DNA of 64,000 nucleotides from Galbula dea (taxonomy: Eukaryota; Chordata; Aves; Piciformes; Galbulidae), in contig VWZX01004903.1 of assembly GCA_013399015.1 (NCBI GenBank), forward strand, positions 497,716-561,715, read 5' to 3'. A program made the position numbers and the translations under genes. This document shows, piece after piece, positions 12,041 to 25,186 of the stretch. The notes beneath the pieces are model-generated. The model did no database searches. It saw only the letters and a list, made by a program, of their open reading frames with translations, and was not told where the DNA came from. The number at the start of each line of letters is the position of its first letter. The first letter of the stretch is position 1.

Positions 12041-15000
12041 ATGATTATGATAAAGTGGAATAGATTACATATGCTATTTTGAAGGTTACTTGACTCTGCC
12101 TTTGTGTTTTTAATACAGAAAACATCTCATTAGCATGTAGGACACCTTAGTGAGGTTTTGGAACTAGCAGAAGAAAGTACTGGCTTGCTGATTGGCTGCT
12201 GAGGATTACAGTATACATCTTCATACCATGAAAATTATGTACAAATTTGGTAATACAGTCTCAAAAATAAAATACCAAGTGGCAACTAAATTCTTCCCCA
12301 CATGCATAAGTAGGCTGCATTCTTGTTCATGAATGCAAGAGTTAAGATGGTTGCCTAAAATATTTTGCAACATGGTCTTGTCAAGAGCTGCCAAGAATGT
12401 TTACTCCAACACTGACAACCAACCAAGAGCAGTCTCTTTTATCTCTCTGTGAGGTGTAAGGGCAGCCAGGAGGCTAACTGAAGAACATTTTTGTCTTACT
12501 ATTCCTTAAAAATTAAATGTGCTATCTTTTAAATTTGATACCCACTTTCCTAAACTCTTAATTAAAAAAAAATTTATAGACAGAAACAATGCACTAGATC
12601 TGCCTGAAGGTACCATAATAATAAAAAATAATAAAATCACTGCCACAAAGGAAGTGTATAATCTCGTGAACATATAAATATACAAAACAAGCCAGAAAAC
12701 ATGAACAGACAATGTGCATACTGTCAACAAAAAATCTTAACATACCATATATACATCTTCAGTATTTTAAGGACTCATTTGACAAAGGCACTGTAGCCAA
12801 ATGAAAAAGAAGAAATGTATAATTCATGAGGAATGGCTTTTTAACACACTAGAGCTTTTGGCTGTCTAAAAATAGAATTGTGGAACAAGAAGCAGTAGCT
12901 TTGTATCTAAAACTACAATCATGTTTTATTTTTTCTAATATTGTCCTCAGCAAAACCTATGATTTGGAGCTCATTCTTGTGTTTTGCAGAGCCTTTTTCT
13001 CCTGTTGATTTATGTATCTTTACTGGAAGGCATAACTTATTCTTACCTTTATTTTGGCCTATGTAAATGATTTAGAAAGAAGTGTGTTTACTAGTATGTT
13101 TAAAACATTCCTTTGAGTTACTGTTTTTGTGTTTTGTGAGGTTTTTTATATGGCACATATTTGACATGGGATCACAAAATGCAGGAAAACATTTCATGCA
13201 GTCAGATTTTTTTTTCCCATGGTGCACCATGTATATAAAATAAGGCAACAGCTGAGAACTAATGCAACAAATATTTTCCAGTCTAACCTTCAGTTGTCCT
13301 TTGGATTCACTTTTCCACTTTCCCTATGCTTTTGTCTTTTTTTGTTTGTTTGTTATTTTTGTTTATTTTTGTTTAATTTTGTTTTGGTTTTGTTCTTTGT
13401 TTGGTTTCTTTCTATTAAAGGTAAACCTCTGCTATATAGTTGAATTGCAAATTTACTTGAAGAAGAAACCCATCTTCTTATGTTTGAACAAAAATTAGAG
13501 GAATTAATTACTAAAAAATTGGACAAAGCTAGGCAACAAGAGTAAAGAAGATCAGAAAGGAAATATATAAACAGAATCTGGTAAAAAAATTCAGTACTTG
13601 CAAGAACAATCATAAACTATCTTTTTAGAAAAATCCATAGTTGGCAATTAGATTTGAAAATGAAAACACATCTCATCTAGCTGACAAGGAAGCACCTCTT
13701 ATAGGAAATTAGGCACAAGTATGTAATCTTAAATACTAGAGACTTCCTTCTCTATGTTAACACACAGACTCCAAACCTGCTACAACCCAATGGACATACA
13801 GTAGCTCAACCCCAAAACTGTCAGGCTATATTATTTTCAGCACAGCAATTATTTCAGTGACCTACTTTTTCCATGACCAGTTTTCTACTGTAGACAAGAA
13901 TCAAAGCATAAAGCAGGAAAGATTTTATTAATATTATCAAAGATTTCCTCTTTGTTTTAAACTCTATAGTTGAGTCAATAGGAAAGAAATTTAATGTAGA
14001 CATTTTTAGTGAAATCCTATTGCAAATTAAAGGAGATAACACAGTCAGTGTTTTCCCCTGTAAGAAATGTGGGGTTTATGTGAATTACTCCTCTAGCTTT
14101 TCTAGTGATTAAATGATAAATGAAGAGGCCAGAGTGTGGAGCAGTGCACATAGTTTTGCCAGTTGAGGACCCACAACATAGGACACATTGTTGTGTGACT
14201 TAATACAGCTCATTACTTTCATTTTTAGATGTGCTTTCAGTTTGAGGAGGAAAATTATTAATAACACCCTCATCATCTAAATGCCAGGTCCTTTTTAACA
14301 TAGGTTTACATTTCATTGTTATTCTCTGGTTTCTTCCTTGCTTTGGGAGTTAAAAAAATACACTGTTGACGCCATATAAGTAGCAGCTTGTATCCCAGTT
14401 GTGCAGGACCACCTGCACTAGGGATATATTTGGGCAAGAGGGGTATGTTTGAGAAAGGCTCTATCCCTTTGCATCATATAAGCAGTGAGATTCAGTTCTA
14501 CGGGACCTGCTTCCTACCACCTGCTGGTGAGCATGACCCATTCATAGGAGCAACAGTAACATACATGTCAAACCTTCATAACTTTTCAGGGATGAAAACT
14601 AAGGACCAGTATTGGCTCTAGTAAAAACTTTTGCATGTATCATCACCAGAAGTTTTAGTTCACTATTTCTCTTTCTACGCAGACAGAAGTCTCCTTCATA
14701 GCTGCCTGTAACCATTTCAACATCAAAACTGTCACTATTTTTAAACTTGCCAAGGGCTACTTCTCTGAGCCCTGTTGTCACTGACTCATCAAATCTGAAA
14801 TGATGTCCCTGACCTTTGAATCAGTTGTCTTATTTGTCTTTTGACACCAATGACAACTAGAGGAATAATGTAGATGAAACAGTCAGGAAATATCAGTGAA
14901 AGCAAGCTGACAATGCTAAATCATCCAGGAAAGCATCAGTTCTTAAAGATATTGAATGCTTCCCGTGAAAAAAGGATGCTTTCAGCAGGTGCCTTTCCTC

Positions 15001-17572
15001 TGTGGTTTAGTTGTTAGGCAATAACTATAAGGAATTAAAAAATTAAAAAGTAGAGGAATACCTGCAACCTCCTCTACTGGCTTTCAGTGAATACAGAAGA
15101 GCCAAAGTCCTTGCATAAGGCCACATTTTACACAAGACTCAAATCTCTCTTAGACAGTGATGCCAGGAAAGGAAACCTTAGGGAGCACCTGGGAACAGCC
15201 AGTCCTTTTCTGCTGTCTCTCATTACTGTTGTAGTCACTGTACCTAGCTAACTACAAAAATTAGGCTATAATGATATCTCCTCAGGCAAAATGGTTTGAA
15301 CTCACCATGTCCAATATGCATCCCTTTTCGGATCAGTTAAAACATCCAAAATTACATAAGCTGTATAACATAGTGCAGTATATAATTAGCTTTGCAAAAA
15401 GCTCAAAGTTTGAAACTTGAATGCTAATAAATGCTAAGCTGGTAAATCCTTACTTGGGATAAAGCAGCCTGAAATACTGTGTTGAGCTTTAAACATAGTC
15501 AAAATTCACCAAATTTTTGATCTGTATGATAAATCTCATTTAGAAATTATGGTTCACTTTATGAATGCCTTGGAACACTTCCAGGGAAAAGGAAGGCTTT
15601 CCTACATTTAATAGCTAATATTATCCAGGAACAAAGGTAGCTTGCAATTCAGCTCTGAATAATCCTTAGCCCAATGTCTATCCTAATCTTTGGTCTCCTT
15701 GCAGTGTTTCTGCAATGAAAACGTCACCCATCCTTTTTTTTCCATTCTGTTCTCACTGGCAGAGGTTACCAGGACAAGGTAGTAAACATTTCTACAGAAA
15801 AGAAAATGCTCAACTCAAGGGACAATTCTTCGCTCAACTGTCAATTACAATAAAACTTGAGTATGTAACAAATCTTAGCAAGATGAATGCTTTTTAACAT
15901 ACTGGCAAAATATGGGTGCTGGAAAAAGAAATGCACATTGGTAATACAAAATGCATGAAGGAAAAAAAGGGAGAAATGCCAAAGGAAGAAAGAATTTCTC
16001 TTACTTCTGTAACTTCTTTAATAAATGTCTTATTTCTAATTTGAAGCTGAAGTCTCCCGAAGAAAAACCATCCTTCCAAGTTTGTACCACAAAGTTCAGG
16101 CTGCAGATTAAACTGATGTTAATGACAATATCAGAGAGAGAAATTTCCACTAAAATAATAAGACATAAATGTTACTTCATTGATGATTACTAAATTTAGA
16201 AAATTAATGTGAAGCTGTAAAACAATATATTAAAAACACTCTCACTGCACGATACGGTCTTACAATATGAATTAATGTATAGAAACAGAGCTTAGTAATG
16301 AATGAAAGACTTGTGCTTGTGGGTATCAGTGCATTCATACAGTGTGGGGTAAAATTCTAAAAGATACTTGCTCCAAACAGCATTTTTTCTTACTTCCTTT
16401 TCTAGGCAGACTCAAACTTGCCTTTTGAAGTTTCATGTCTGTGTTTGCTTTGGGAATTATTTTAATTTCTGTTCCAGCCACAGGGATCTTTCTTCTCAGT
16501 ATCCATTTTCAAAAAGTACTTCTGAATAGAGGTGTTTTATAATTCTCATCCACCTTCTTGTAGGCACTGAATCATATTTTACTTATGTCTTGCACTGCCT
16601 TTTTAGTAAAGTAAATCTGTATAGTTGTTTCTAACTGGAGCTTCAGGATAGGCTTTGATGGAAACTGAAATTTAATTATAACTCTTATTTTCAGTGCCAT
16701 AAACTACATACCGATAATATTTTCACCTCATACAGTATACGGAAAGAGTGAACATAGTTTGGCACATAGCCTAAACCAGTCTGTAGTTCAAAAAGAAACT
16801 AAACCCCCAAATTTGAATATTCCACTTGATTTAACAGTTCTCCAATCACCCTGTCTATGTATCATCTCTAAATTTAATAGTAGTGACTTCAGGAAATGTT
16901 TGTCAAACTAAAAATCAACGTGGCACCATAAGCACTTTGTAACATCTCGTGTTACTGAACAACAACAAGAAAGGCTAGCACATGCTCTGTTCTCCAAGGG
17001 AACGGCACAGATATTTATGATGCATTTCAGAGTAGAGTTTAGTCTTGCATCACTTTGATTTTTAAAATGCATTTTTGAAAACATTATAGTATACAAGTCC
17101 ATAGTTTCCATAAGCACTATGAACTCTTCCCTTGCCCTTTTCTGACTTAACTGGCTGTTAAACATTAAGTCCTGAGAGAACTCGCAGTTTATCCATCTAG
17201 TCACAAGAAATCCATGCCAGAAAAAACACAATCACAGATAATGATCTCAATAAAAAGAAAAGCCAAATGTTTGGAGATTATATTATACTCAATAATGTGT
17301 TTCACCCAAGGTGAAACTGTATATTGTTACATAGTGGGCTGAGATTTTTAAATCTGTATTAAGGTTGTGTACTTGTTTCTTGAGATCAAGGTTTTCAAAT
17401 ATCTTGAGCATTAAAAAGTCTTCCGCTTTATTAAAACTCAGTGCAAACATTGGTAACCAGAGATGGCATTGCTACAATCATTACAATTCTGAATGTCAGA
17501 AACATTCTTTTCTCCAGGTGTGAAAGGAAAAATTCTTATAGGAACACTTTATGTTTTTTGAAACACACAGGT
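12041..17572. other. AT-rich spacer of 5.5 kb, no gene recognised
   Basis: No exon, structural RNA or transposon recognised. A G/T-rich low-complexity tract lies at 13331-13422, and a small TAA-rich run near 12611-12635. Open frames are short and unpatterned; the longest, on the minus strand at 16908-17231 (107 codons), shows no recognisable domain. Confidence 0.6.
13331..13422 (+). repeat. T/G-rich (GTTT)n-like low-complexity tract
   Basis: Irregular GTTT, GTTTATTTTT and TTTTGGTTTTG units on the plus strand over about 90 bp. The overlapping open frames at 13219-13498 translate it as Phe/Leu/Val-rich peptide and are artefacts of composition. Confidence 0.75.
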
Positions 17573-17650
17573 ATCCTCTGTGTTTGTCTAGTAGCTGGAC
17601 TGCCACGAAGCTGTAGGAACCCCCAGCACCAACACAGCTGTCCCTTAAGG
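17573..17650 (+). repeat. Unclassified 78-bp repeat, copy B, followed by a 16-bp palindrome and an A-run
   Basis: Second copy of the block at 8027-8104, 77 of 78 bases identical. Stems: CTGTGTT (17578-17584) with AACACAG (17631-17637) and GCTGG (17594-17598) with CCAGC (17623-17627). Its right boundary runs into a perfect 16-bp palindrome, TGTCCCTTAAGGGACA (17639-17654), which copy A lacks beyond CCCTTAAGG. About 15 bases further on is an 11-A run (17669-17679). If the A-run belongs to it, the unit could be a retroposed RNA of roughly 105 nt, but copy A has no A-run, so this is weak. An open frame across it (17441-17743) shows no known protein motif. Confidence 0.85.
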
Positions 17651-17679
17651 GACACAGATAGTTCCAAGAAAAAAAAAAA

Positions 17680-20600
17680 TCTTCAATGCAATCATGCTGA
17701 ATTATGGAAAAGAATTAACATCTACTTATCAAAGCACTTTTAGGAACATGGTATTTGGGAAAATGTGCAATTTTTTTTTTTTATTTTAAACAAGAGAACA
17801 AGAATTTTGTATTCAGTTGCAATAGTCACTTTCCAGATACCACATTCATCAAACAATGGGCAATTCACTAGGGTAACATATGCAGGAGCTTGCTTGTATA
17901 TATTCATATTGTCTTCTGTCTGAAAAGAGTTAAATAGAGCATATAAATGATGAATACAGAGCATCTTGGGATACAAAACAACTAAAATGAGTTAATTAGT
18001 GAAAAACATCCATCAGAATATAAGGCTTAACTGTAAAAGTAGTGTTTTTTTAAACCTGCTATTTCTGCTCATAGTATTTGGGATTATGGATAACATCAAA
18101 ATAAGATGTTAATTTTCAAATAGATTTGAGTGGAACATATTAAGGAGTAAAAAATATTCATTGTTAGAACAATAGTTCAGATGCATTCACATTAAACATA
18201 CATTAGTGAATACATTTATTTGACATGCTCATATATAAGCATAATACGTAAGTGACCTAGAAAATACAGACATTGTGTAATCAATGACAAAAATATTGAG
18301 ACAGATAAGCCATGAGATCTTTGATCAAATATATTCTTTGGTGAATAAACAAAAACATGTTATCCTGACATAAAAGATTCTTTGGAGTATTGGATCTGTG
18401 AATTCCCAAACGGTGCCCTCAGAGGCTCTCTGCAGCAGGCTTGCTGTCAGCATTAGATGGGTGAGAAGATACTGGTCTGGCTAACGATACCCCCCCTTAA
18501 CTCCAGTCCCCTCGTGCAGGGAAATGTTCTATAATTCCTATCTGATGGTTCCTCTTGCCAGCTTTCTGAGTGAAGACTGTACATCCTTTTATGCTTTGGC
18601 ATGTTACAGAGAGCTGACCCAACGGCTGTCATTTTGACATACAAGAAATACACTCAGGTTAGTAAAAAGATAAGTTTTATACAGAGAAGTAATGATCTAG
18701 ATCATTTCTATTCAAGTGTTGGCAAGGTGTTTTAGGATTTTAAGGACATTTTCTTTATATAAAAGGGTCTTTCCTGGTGCTGTTCCTGCTAAATTTTTCT
18801 ATACTGTTCTTTCCACCAAATTAGTGACATTTGCAGGTTGGCTGAAATGAATACCAATATGTCATTGATAAATAATGCTCTGAGTTTTCTCCTACACTCT
18901 CTGCTTGGTTTTCTGTGTACATCTCTGTGGGCTTCTAAAGGAAGAAACATCAGAATATTTATTTAGAAGGGATAAATCCTAAAGTTCTGTGGCTGAAGAC
19001 AAGACACTCCTGAGAGCCCAAAATACACTAACTCAAGATAATAACAGTAATTTGGTTTAAAGAATGTTCTGAAATTGAGGAAATTTGCAGTCATAATATT
19101 GTTTCATAAAGTCTTTGGAATATAATATACCACGAAGACATAGCTGTGTGGCTACCCATGACCTGTGGTCGCCCTGTTAAATTTATCCTCCATACAACAT
19201 ACTCATACAGAACGCTGAGCAACAGAGTAGTGCAACGCTGATAAAACATGAACTTGTCAACAGAGCTGTAAAGCTTACTATAGTTAAAAGAACTGATGAA
19301 ATTTTCAGTATTTAAGAAATACTTGTGATTTTTAATACCCACACTAAAGCAAAACTGTTAAGCCTTCTTTTCAATGTATGCTTTTTTAAAGTAAAAAAGC
19401 CTGTGTAACAATTCCAAACATGTAGACAAAGTCTGGTTTTATATGGATGTTCTCAATTTGTGCTAGGCAATTGACATTTTAAATATGGGTTGGAAGAGGA
19501 TATACATCATAGAAATGTTAAAATACGTATTTTATTTTGACAAGTAAAGGCACTGTTAGAAGGTCTTTGATTCACAAAGTGGGAATACATTCATAGTTTT
19601 GAAATATGATTCTCTATCATATTCACTTCTTTGCTTAATGTCTTAAACACAAACAAATGAACATCAGACAGAATCCTAGCCTGATTGCCTTGAGGGGCTG
19701 TAAGAACAATAATAATAATAAAAAATATTATTAATTACACTTGACATGAAAAGGAGTGTTGGGGTTTTTTTTATTTTTTACTTATTTGTCTGGAAAATAA
19801 ACTCAGCCATTATTGTGTCTAATATATGAGGTATCTAATAATAAACATATTCAAATTAACACTTTTTTAATTCAAAGGTGTTGTTTAAATATTTCTTATT
19901 GTCCAAATATGAAATATAACCGAACAATGATATTCCAAACAAACATATTTCAGTGCAAGACATATAAATTCATCTGACAAAATAATTATGGTTTACACTA
20001 AAATATTTCCATTGGACAAATCAGATTGCAGCTGATGCTCAGTAAGAGGCTTTATAAAGAGAAATATTGAATAACTGCATCTTCTGGAAATGCCACCTTT
20101 CCAGTATTTCAATCCCTTCTTAAATACTGTAATTGCATATTTATTTAATTATTTACTCCTTATTAGTCATCCTGTAAATCATTCAGATAGATTCAGCATG
20201 TAACTAAGACTATGTATAAAATACCAAAAACTAAGAATGTATGAAAAGTCTGGCTTTTTATTTTTTTTTCCCCTTCTCTGTAAATATACACCTTTCCTTT
20301 CTAAGGACTGAGTGTCTGACCCCTCCAAACATGGTGTGTAGTTCCTTATTAGACATCTCTTTTACTTTGAGTACCGATGGTGTGAGCTTTGGACCATCAG
20401 CGCTAGCTAGCAGGCCTTCAGGGCCTTTGGATTTAATTTGCTGTATTCACTACTGGGCAACAAAATCACATAATAGGTAAAGTTTCTTGTAAGTTTCTGC
20501 TGACATGTTTATAACCAGGTCCCAAAGCTGCAAATTTGGTTAAAAACATACCAAAATCAGAGACCAAGCTGCAAAATTCCTGTGATTCTGCTGTCTGAAC

Positions 20601-21889
20601 AAGATGCAGCAGTACCTTTCTTGGTGATAACAGCATGTAATAAGAAAAAAGGATACAACAGAGCAGAAATAGATCCAAAGAATTCATATTCCAAAGTATA
20701 GACAAAGTCACTATACACCACTTTATCTGTGTCATTGTCACCCTCAAATATCAACATTTGCCCACAATAGGGAATCTTTGAATGGACCATATATAGAAAA
20801 ATAATAGGTTAGGAATGTACCCTGGTAAAATTTCCAGTACAGTTTTCTGTAGGAGGTTTAAGAAATGTGATTATCTGTCAAAAATCTGTACTGTTTCTAA
20901 CCCTTAACTTGAGCTTTCTTGAGGTAAAACTTGTTTTATTATAGTATAAAAAAACATGTACCCAAACCACCAACTAGTGAAAGCTATCTTTCCTCCTGTT
21001 CTATGTCATTTTGTAGTTGGCCATGAACTGAAACAAAAGTATAAAGACTCTTCAAAAACAGAGCAACAAAGGGACTTTCCCACCTCACATTTAGAAGACA
21101 AAGGTGACCTTTGCCACACCAATCTCTATTTCTTTAGGTCAAAAGTAAAGCTGTTTTTTTTAAGAGCCAGTACCTTTTTAAGTCACAAACTGAAAAAAAA
21201 GGTAATGCATAACACCAATAGAAATATCTCTTTTACCCTTGTACAATCAGAATCAACCACTTGTTTTTTACTGGAAAACTGTGTAAGGACTGCAGCTTCA
21301 GCTAAGATCATATAAAGAATCCACTGAGCTGGTAAAAATATCTGCAGGTGTAGGAATGAAATCAGAAAAAACATGAACCAGGTTCCTCTGATTTTCTCTC
21401 CACTGTAAGGGAGAGGGAAGGTTTGTAGGCTCAGGCTTGCGGAAGCCCTCATCACTGTGCCAGAGGTCTGGGGCTGGTTGTCAGAGGGGTTATCTTAGGG
21501 AGAGCTGTTATCCCCAGAACTGTTACTTGACTAGAAACATCAGATGTCATATTGATACTGTGGCAGTGCAGAAGACAAATATAGGCAGGTAAAGAAGCAG
21601 GAAGATACAAACTGTATGTGCCTATACAAAGGTTTCACTTCTTGGAGACAGAATGGTGATAGTAGATTATTTCTGCAGCCATTGGAGCGAAGAAAATGCC
21701 CATGTGCTTTCAGGATCACTGTCAGATGTAGAGACCTATTAAGACCCTGGAGCTAGATCCTGTGCCTGTGCATACACAGATGTGCCTCAGTGTTATTTCG
21801 TGGGCAATTCCCATACTAAATACAGTGTAAACTGAAAATTTCCCAGAATTTCAGTTCCTATAAAGCTTCTTTTTTTTTTCTTTTTTTTC
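17680..21889. other. AT-rich spacer, no gene recognised
   Basis: One of the most AT-rich parts of the window. It holds an AATAAT-type run at 19708-19735 and long A/T stretches near 19760-19785. A patch of higher GC at about 18410-18630 is not recognised as any repeat. The 119-codon frame at 20956-21315 and the minus-strand frames near 20466-20790 show no domain. Immediately before the next CR1 there is a T/C-rich stretch at 21868-21889. Confidence 0.6.
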
Positions 21890-22430
21890 CACAGGATCAT
21901 AGAATGTTAGGAGTTGGAAGGACCTCAAAAGATCATCTAGTCCAACCCCCCTGCCACAGCAGGATTCCCTACACCAGGTCACACAGAAGCGCGTCCAGAT
22001 GGGTTTTGAATACCTCCAGAGAAGGAGACTCCACAACCTCTCTGGGCAGTCTGTTCCAGTGCTCTGGCACCTGAACTGGGAAAAACATTTCTACGTGTAT
22101 TCACACGGAACCTCCCATGCTTCAGCTTACAATCACTGCCCCTTGTCCTGTCACTGGGCTCCACTGGGAAGAGCCTGACCCTATCCCTCCTGACACCCAC
22201 TCTTTACATATTTATAGCCATAAATGAGGTGACCCCTTAGTTTCCTCTTCTCCAAGCTAAAGAGCCCCAGCTCTCTCAGCCTTTCCTCATAAGGAAGATG
22301 CTCCAGCCCCTTCATCATCTTGGTGGCTCTATGCTGAACTCTTTCCAGCAGTTCCCTATCCTTCTTAAACTGAGGGGCCCAGAACTGGACACAATATTCC
22401 AGATGTGGCCTCACCAGGGCAGAGTGAAGT
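21890..22430 (-). mobile_element. CR1 LINE, C-terminal half of ORF2 and 3' end, about 540 bp
   Basis: The second longest CR1 piece here. On the minus strand it starts inside ORF2 with RPHLEYCVQFWAPQFKKD, then ELLERVQHRATKMMKGLEHL and YEERLRELGLFSLEKR, all hallmarks of the CR1 reverse-transcriptase C-terminus. It runs through LKHGRFRVNTRRNVFP and ends in the conserved 3' UTR and terminus (plus-strand complement at 21890-21910). The coding part is split over two frames (22181-22414 and 21979-22200), so at least one frameshift has occurred near 22190. The 5' side is truncated near 22430. A T/C-rich tract abuts the 3' end on the plus strand (A/G-rich on the element's strand); CR1 does not normally have a poly-A tail, so this is probably the pre-existing target. 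Confidence 0.95.
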
Positions 22431-24611
22431 TACACAGAATCCAAGATGTTCTACATGTGTAGAACTCCCAGCACTGCAGTCCTTGTGGTTACTGGCATGA
22501 TCCAACTGCACAGCCTAGGAGCAGTGACATTACATTTCTCAGTAGATGGTCAGTTAAGCTCTCAGGACATAAAGAGCATCTGTCTTTTTGAGTTAGTATT
22601 TTTTCTATCTTGCTATCTATTAATCCATATAGTCTTCATCACTATCTCCTAGGCTGTGTTTCCCCACTTCCTCGGTCCAGTAAAACTAGTTTAGGTTGTT
22701 AACCTGATTCTTATCCAACAGCTTACCTGCTGGGACTGAAACAGCTCTCTGCCTTCCGTTTGGTGACAGAGCCTGTGAAGCAGGCACTGACACTGCAGAA
22801 TAGCAGGACAGCCCTCTACAACAACTCGTGGGCTGTATATAGCCATAACATGAAATTTATCACATAATAAGAGCTAAATAACTATAGCTTTATCTTCTTC
22901 TTGGGTAGACACTTTCTTCAAGTATTTGCTCTTACAATACTATTCTAAATGGAGGAACAAAGAAAAGCAGTCTACATAAATTGTCTACTAGAAACTCTGG
23001 AATTAAAAATGTGACCAGGAATAACCCTGTATTTGAAAAATATCCATGAAGTTTGCCTTATTAAAATCAAATACCTTAGCTACAACCACAAAGCAGGAGT
23101 CTGGATTTTCATTATAAAATTTCTATTCCATTTTGAAAAGTATTTTCTGTATTAAAACAATTGATTTGCTGCAAGAAAATTTCGGTAAGTCTCTTATTAA
23201 AAGAAAATGCAAGAATCAATTAAATGCTAAAACAAATGAGAGGAAAGAAACCCCAAGATCAAATGTTAGCAGATGCACACTCCAGAGACAAGACTTTTCT
23301 TGTAGGTAATTAATATGCTCAAACTATGTAATTCAAACAGTATGCATCCTGCCACGTATTGTTCTTTAACCAGTCAACCCGTACGGACTATGTTTGCAGG
23401 ACAGAAAAATTCCTGGGAATCATGTATTTTATAGTGAGATGAAGATGACAGATGCATTTAAGTGAGGAAGAATACATAGGAGTGGGGAAATAACAATGGT
23501 CATTTTAATTAAAAGCATAGCCATACACTGTGTTTACATTGCACAAGGGTATTATGAAACAAATTTGGATAAATGTTTATGTTCTTACTTTTTATACTGT
23601 GTCAGTTTGCATATAAACTCTAATTCAAATAAAATACATCATTAAACCTAACACCTGCTATGACAAATAGCCTTGTAAGGTGCTGAGTAATTCCATTTTT
23701 CTCTCTTAAATATAACTTCCTCATTAGCAGTGGTGCAATCTGATAAACTAGGGAAGGAAAAAAAAGTAAATAAAAATCAAGTCCCAGGTTTGCATCCCGG
23801 TAATTGCTATGTCTGAAGAACAAACAGATTAATTGGTTTTTTGTTTCATAACACTTTCTACTCATTACAGTACGCCTTGACGTAACATGGATCCTTGTCT
23901 TGGTGCACAGCTACCTCAAGACAAACATTCTGTCAACATACCCAGTAGTATGACTTGAACCTGCATGCTAATGAAGAGGACTAAAGGACATCTCCTCTGT
24001 TCCTCACCACATGCCTTGAGTGTGCACCTACCATTCACAATGGTGGGATAAGCGTACAAGCTTCCAAGTGGGAAAATGCATTTCTGCCTTTGATACTTGA
24101 CACAGTACAGTCTGTTTATGAAATGTTGTTTGTTAAAGATAAATCGTCTTTCAGAAAGCTCCATTACATTCACTGTGTGAAGCCAGGTTAAATAAGGGCA
24201 AGTCAATGTCACATTTTAACTTGGGGAGGGAAGGACTTGGGTTTTGATACCAAATTTACTACAGGAAGTCAGTGGTCAATTTTCTTCCTCCCTTTAGGGA
24301 TTGTTTTCGTTGTCTAGGTACGCTAATGATTTCTCTGTTCAGTTTCACCAAATATTGCCCTCTGTATCTGTGAATGAACCTTTCCCCCAAGAAATCCCCT
24401 CTGGAACAATGTTCAAACAACCTTTTTATTGATAACTGACCACCCAGCAAACTTTGTGTTGACCTGAAATAGTTCACTTAAGTAGATGTGAAAAAAAGCA
24501 CAAGGAAGAAAAATGGATGGTAACAAAAAGAAGCATGCTTTCTGTCTACATAAAGACAACAAACCAGAAGCTGTAATCCTGCTGACAACACTGAAGGGTT
24601 GTGCTGCCATT
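22431..24611. other. Spacer between CR1 copies, no gene recognised
   Basis: Nothing recognised beyond short chance frames; the longest, on the minus strand at 23916-24212 (98 codons), has no recognisable motif. Confidence 0.6.
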
Positions 24612-24888
24612 CAGTGAGACTTAGACAGGCTGGAGAGTTGGGCAGTAAGAAATTTAATGAAATTCAATAAGGCCAAGTGTTGAATTTGGCACCTGGGAAA
24701 GACCAACCCCATGCATCAGTATAGGTTGGGGACTGACCTGTTGGAGAGCAGTGAAGGAGAAAGAGACCTGGGGGTCCTGGTGGACAGAAGGATGACCATG
24801 AGCCAGCAGTGTGCTCTTGTGGCCAGGAGGGCCAATGGGATTTTTGGTGTATTAGAAGGGGTGTGGTTAGTAGGTCAAGAGAGAGGTT
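24612..24888 (+). mobile_element. Internal CR1 ORF2 fragment lacking the 3' terminus
   Basis: About 277 bp matching the CR1 reverse transcriptase downstream of the catalytic core. The sense strand shows GACAGGCTGGAGAG, then AATAAGGCCAAGTG, CACCTGGG, and a segment encoding GERDLGVLVDRRMTMSQQCA followed by LVARRANGIFGV, then VWLVGQERGSI. In an intact element this is followed by several hundred bases of coding sequence and the 3' UTR. Here homology stops near 24888 and AT-rich unrelated DNA follows. Losing the 3' end is unusual for CR1, because insertion begins there, so a later deletion or rearrangement is likely. One in-frame stop precedes the 24711 frame. The minus-strand frame at 24664-24891 is an antisense shadow. 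Confidence 0.9.
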
Positions 24889-25156
24889 CAATTAAACAAT
24901 TACATAAATGTGAAATAGAAATATTGTCTCTCTGTTAAGATACTTTTTCTAACTGAAAACAATTACATCAAAACCGATTTCTTTTTTTCCTATACAGCTG
25001 CATTGTCTTTCTGCTTTCCTGTGTAATACTTTTACATTCCACATCTTCCAAACTTTAAAGGAATTATTGATTCAAGGAGTACAGTGGACCATTATCACTA
25101 TTGCCTTTTTTTTTTTTTTGAAACACAATTACTCCATAAATAGTTTCCCCATACAA

Positions 25157-25186
25157 TATCAGGTATAACAAGTGTTATACCTGATA
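25157..25186. repeat. Perfect inverted repeat, 13-bp arms and 4-nt loop
   Basis: TATCAGGTATAAC (25157-25169), loop AAGT, then GTTATACCTGATA (25174-25186). The arms pair without mismatch. It is too short for a typical pre-microRNA and lies in no recognised transcript. It could be a cruciform-prone site or a chance product of AT-rich sequence, though a 13-bp perfect match with such a short loop is uncommon. Confidence 0.9.

Noticed and set aside
20956..21315. 119-codon open frame
   Set aside because: Lys-rich, derived from A-rich sequence; no domain.
24664..24891. Minus-strand frame with a Pro/Leu-rich product
   Set aside because: Antisense of the CR1 ORF2 fragment on the plus strand.
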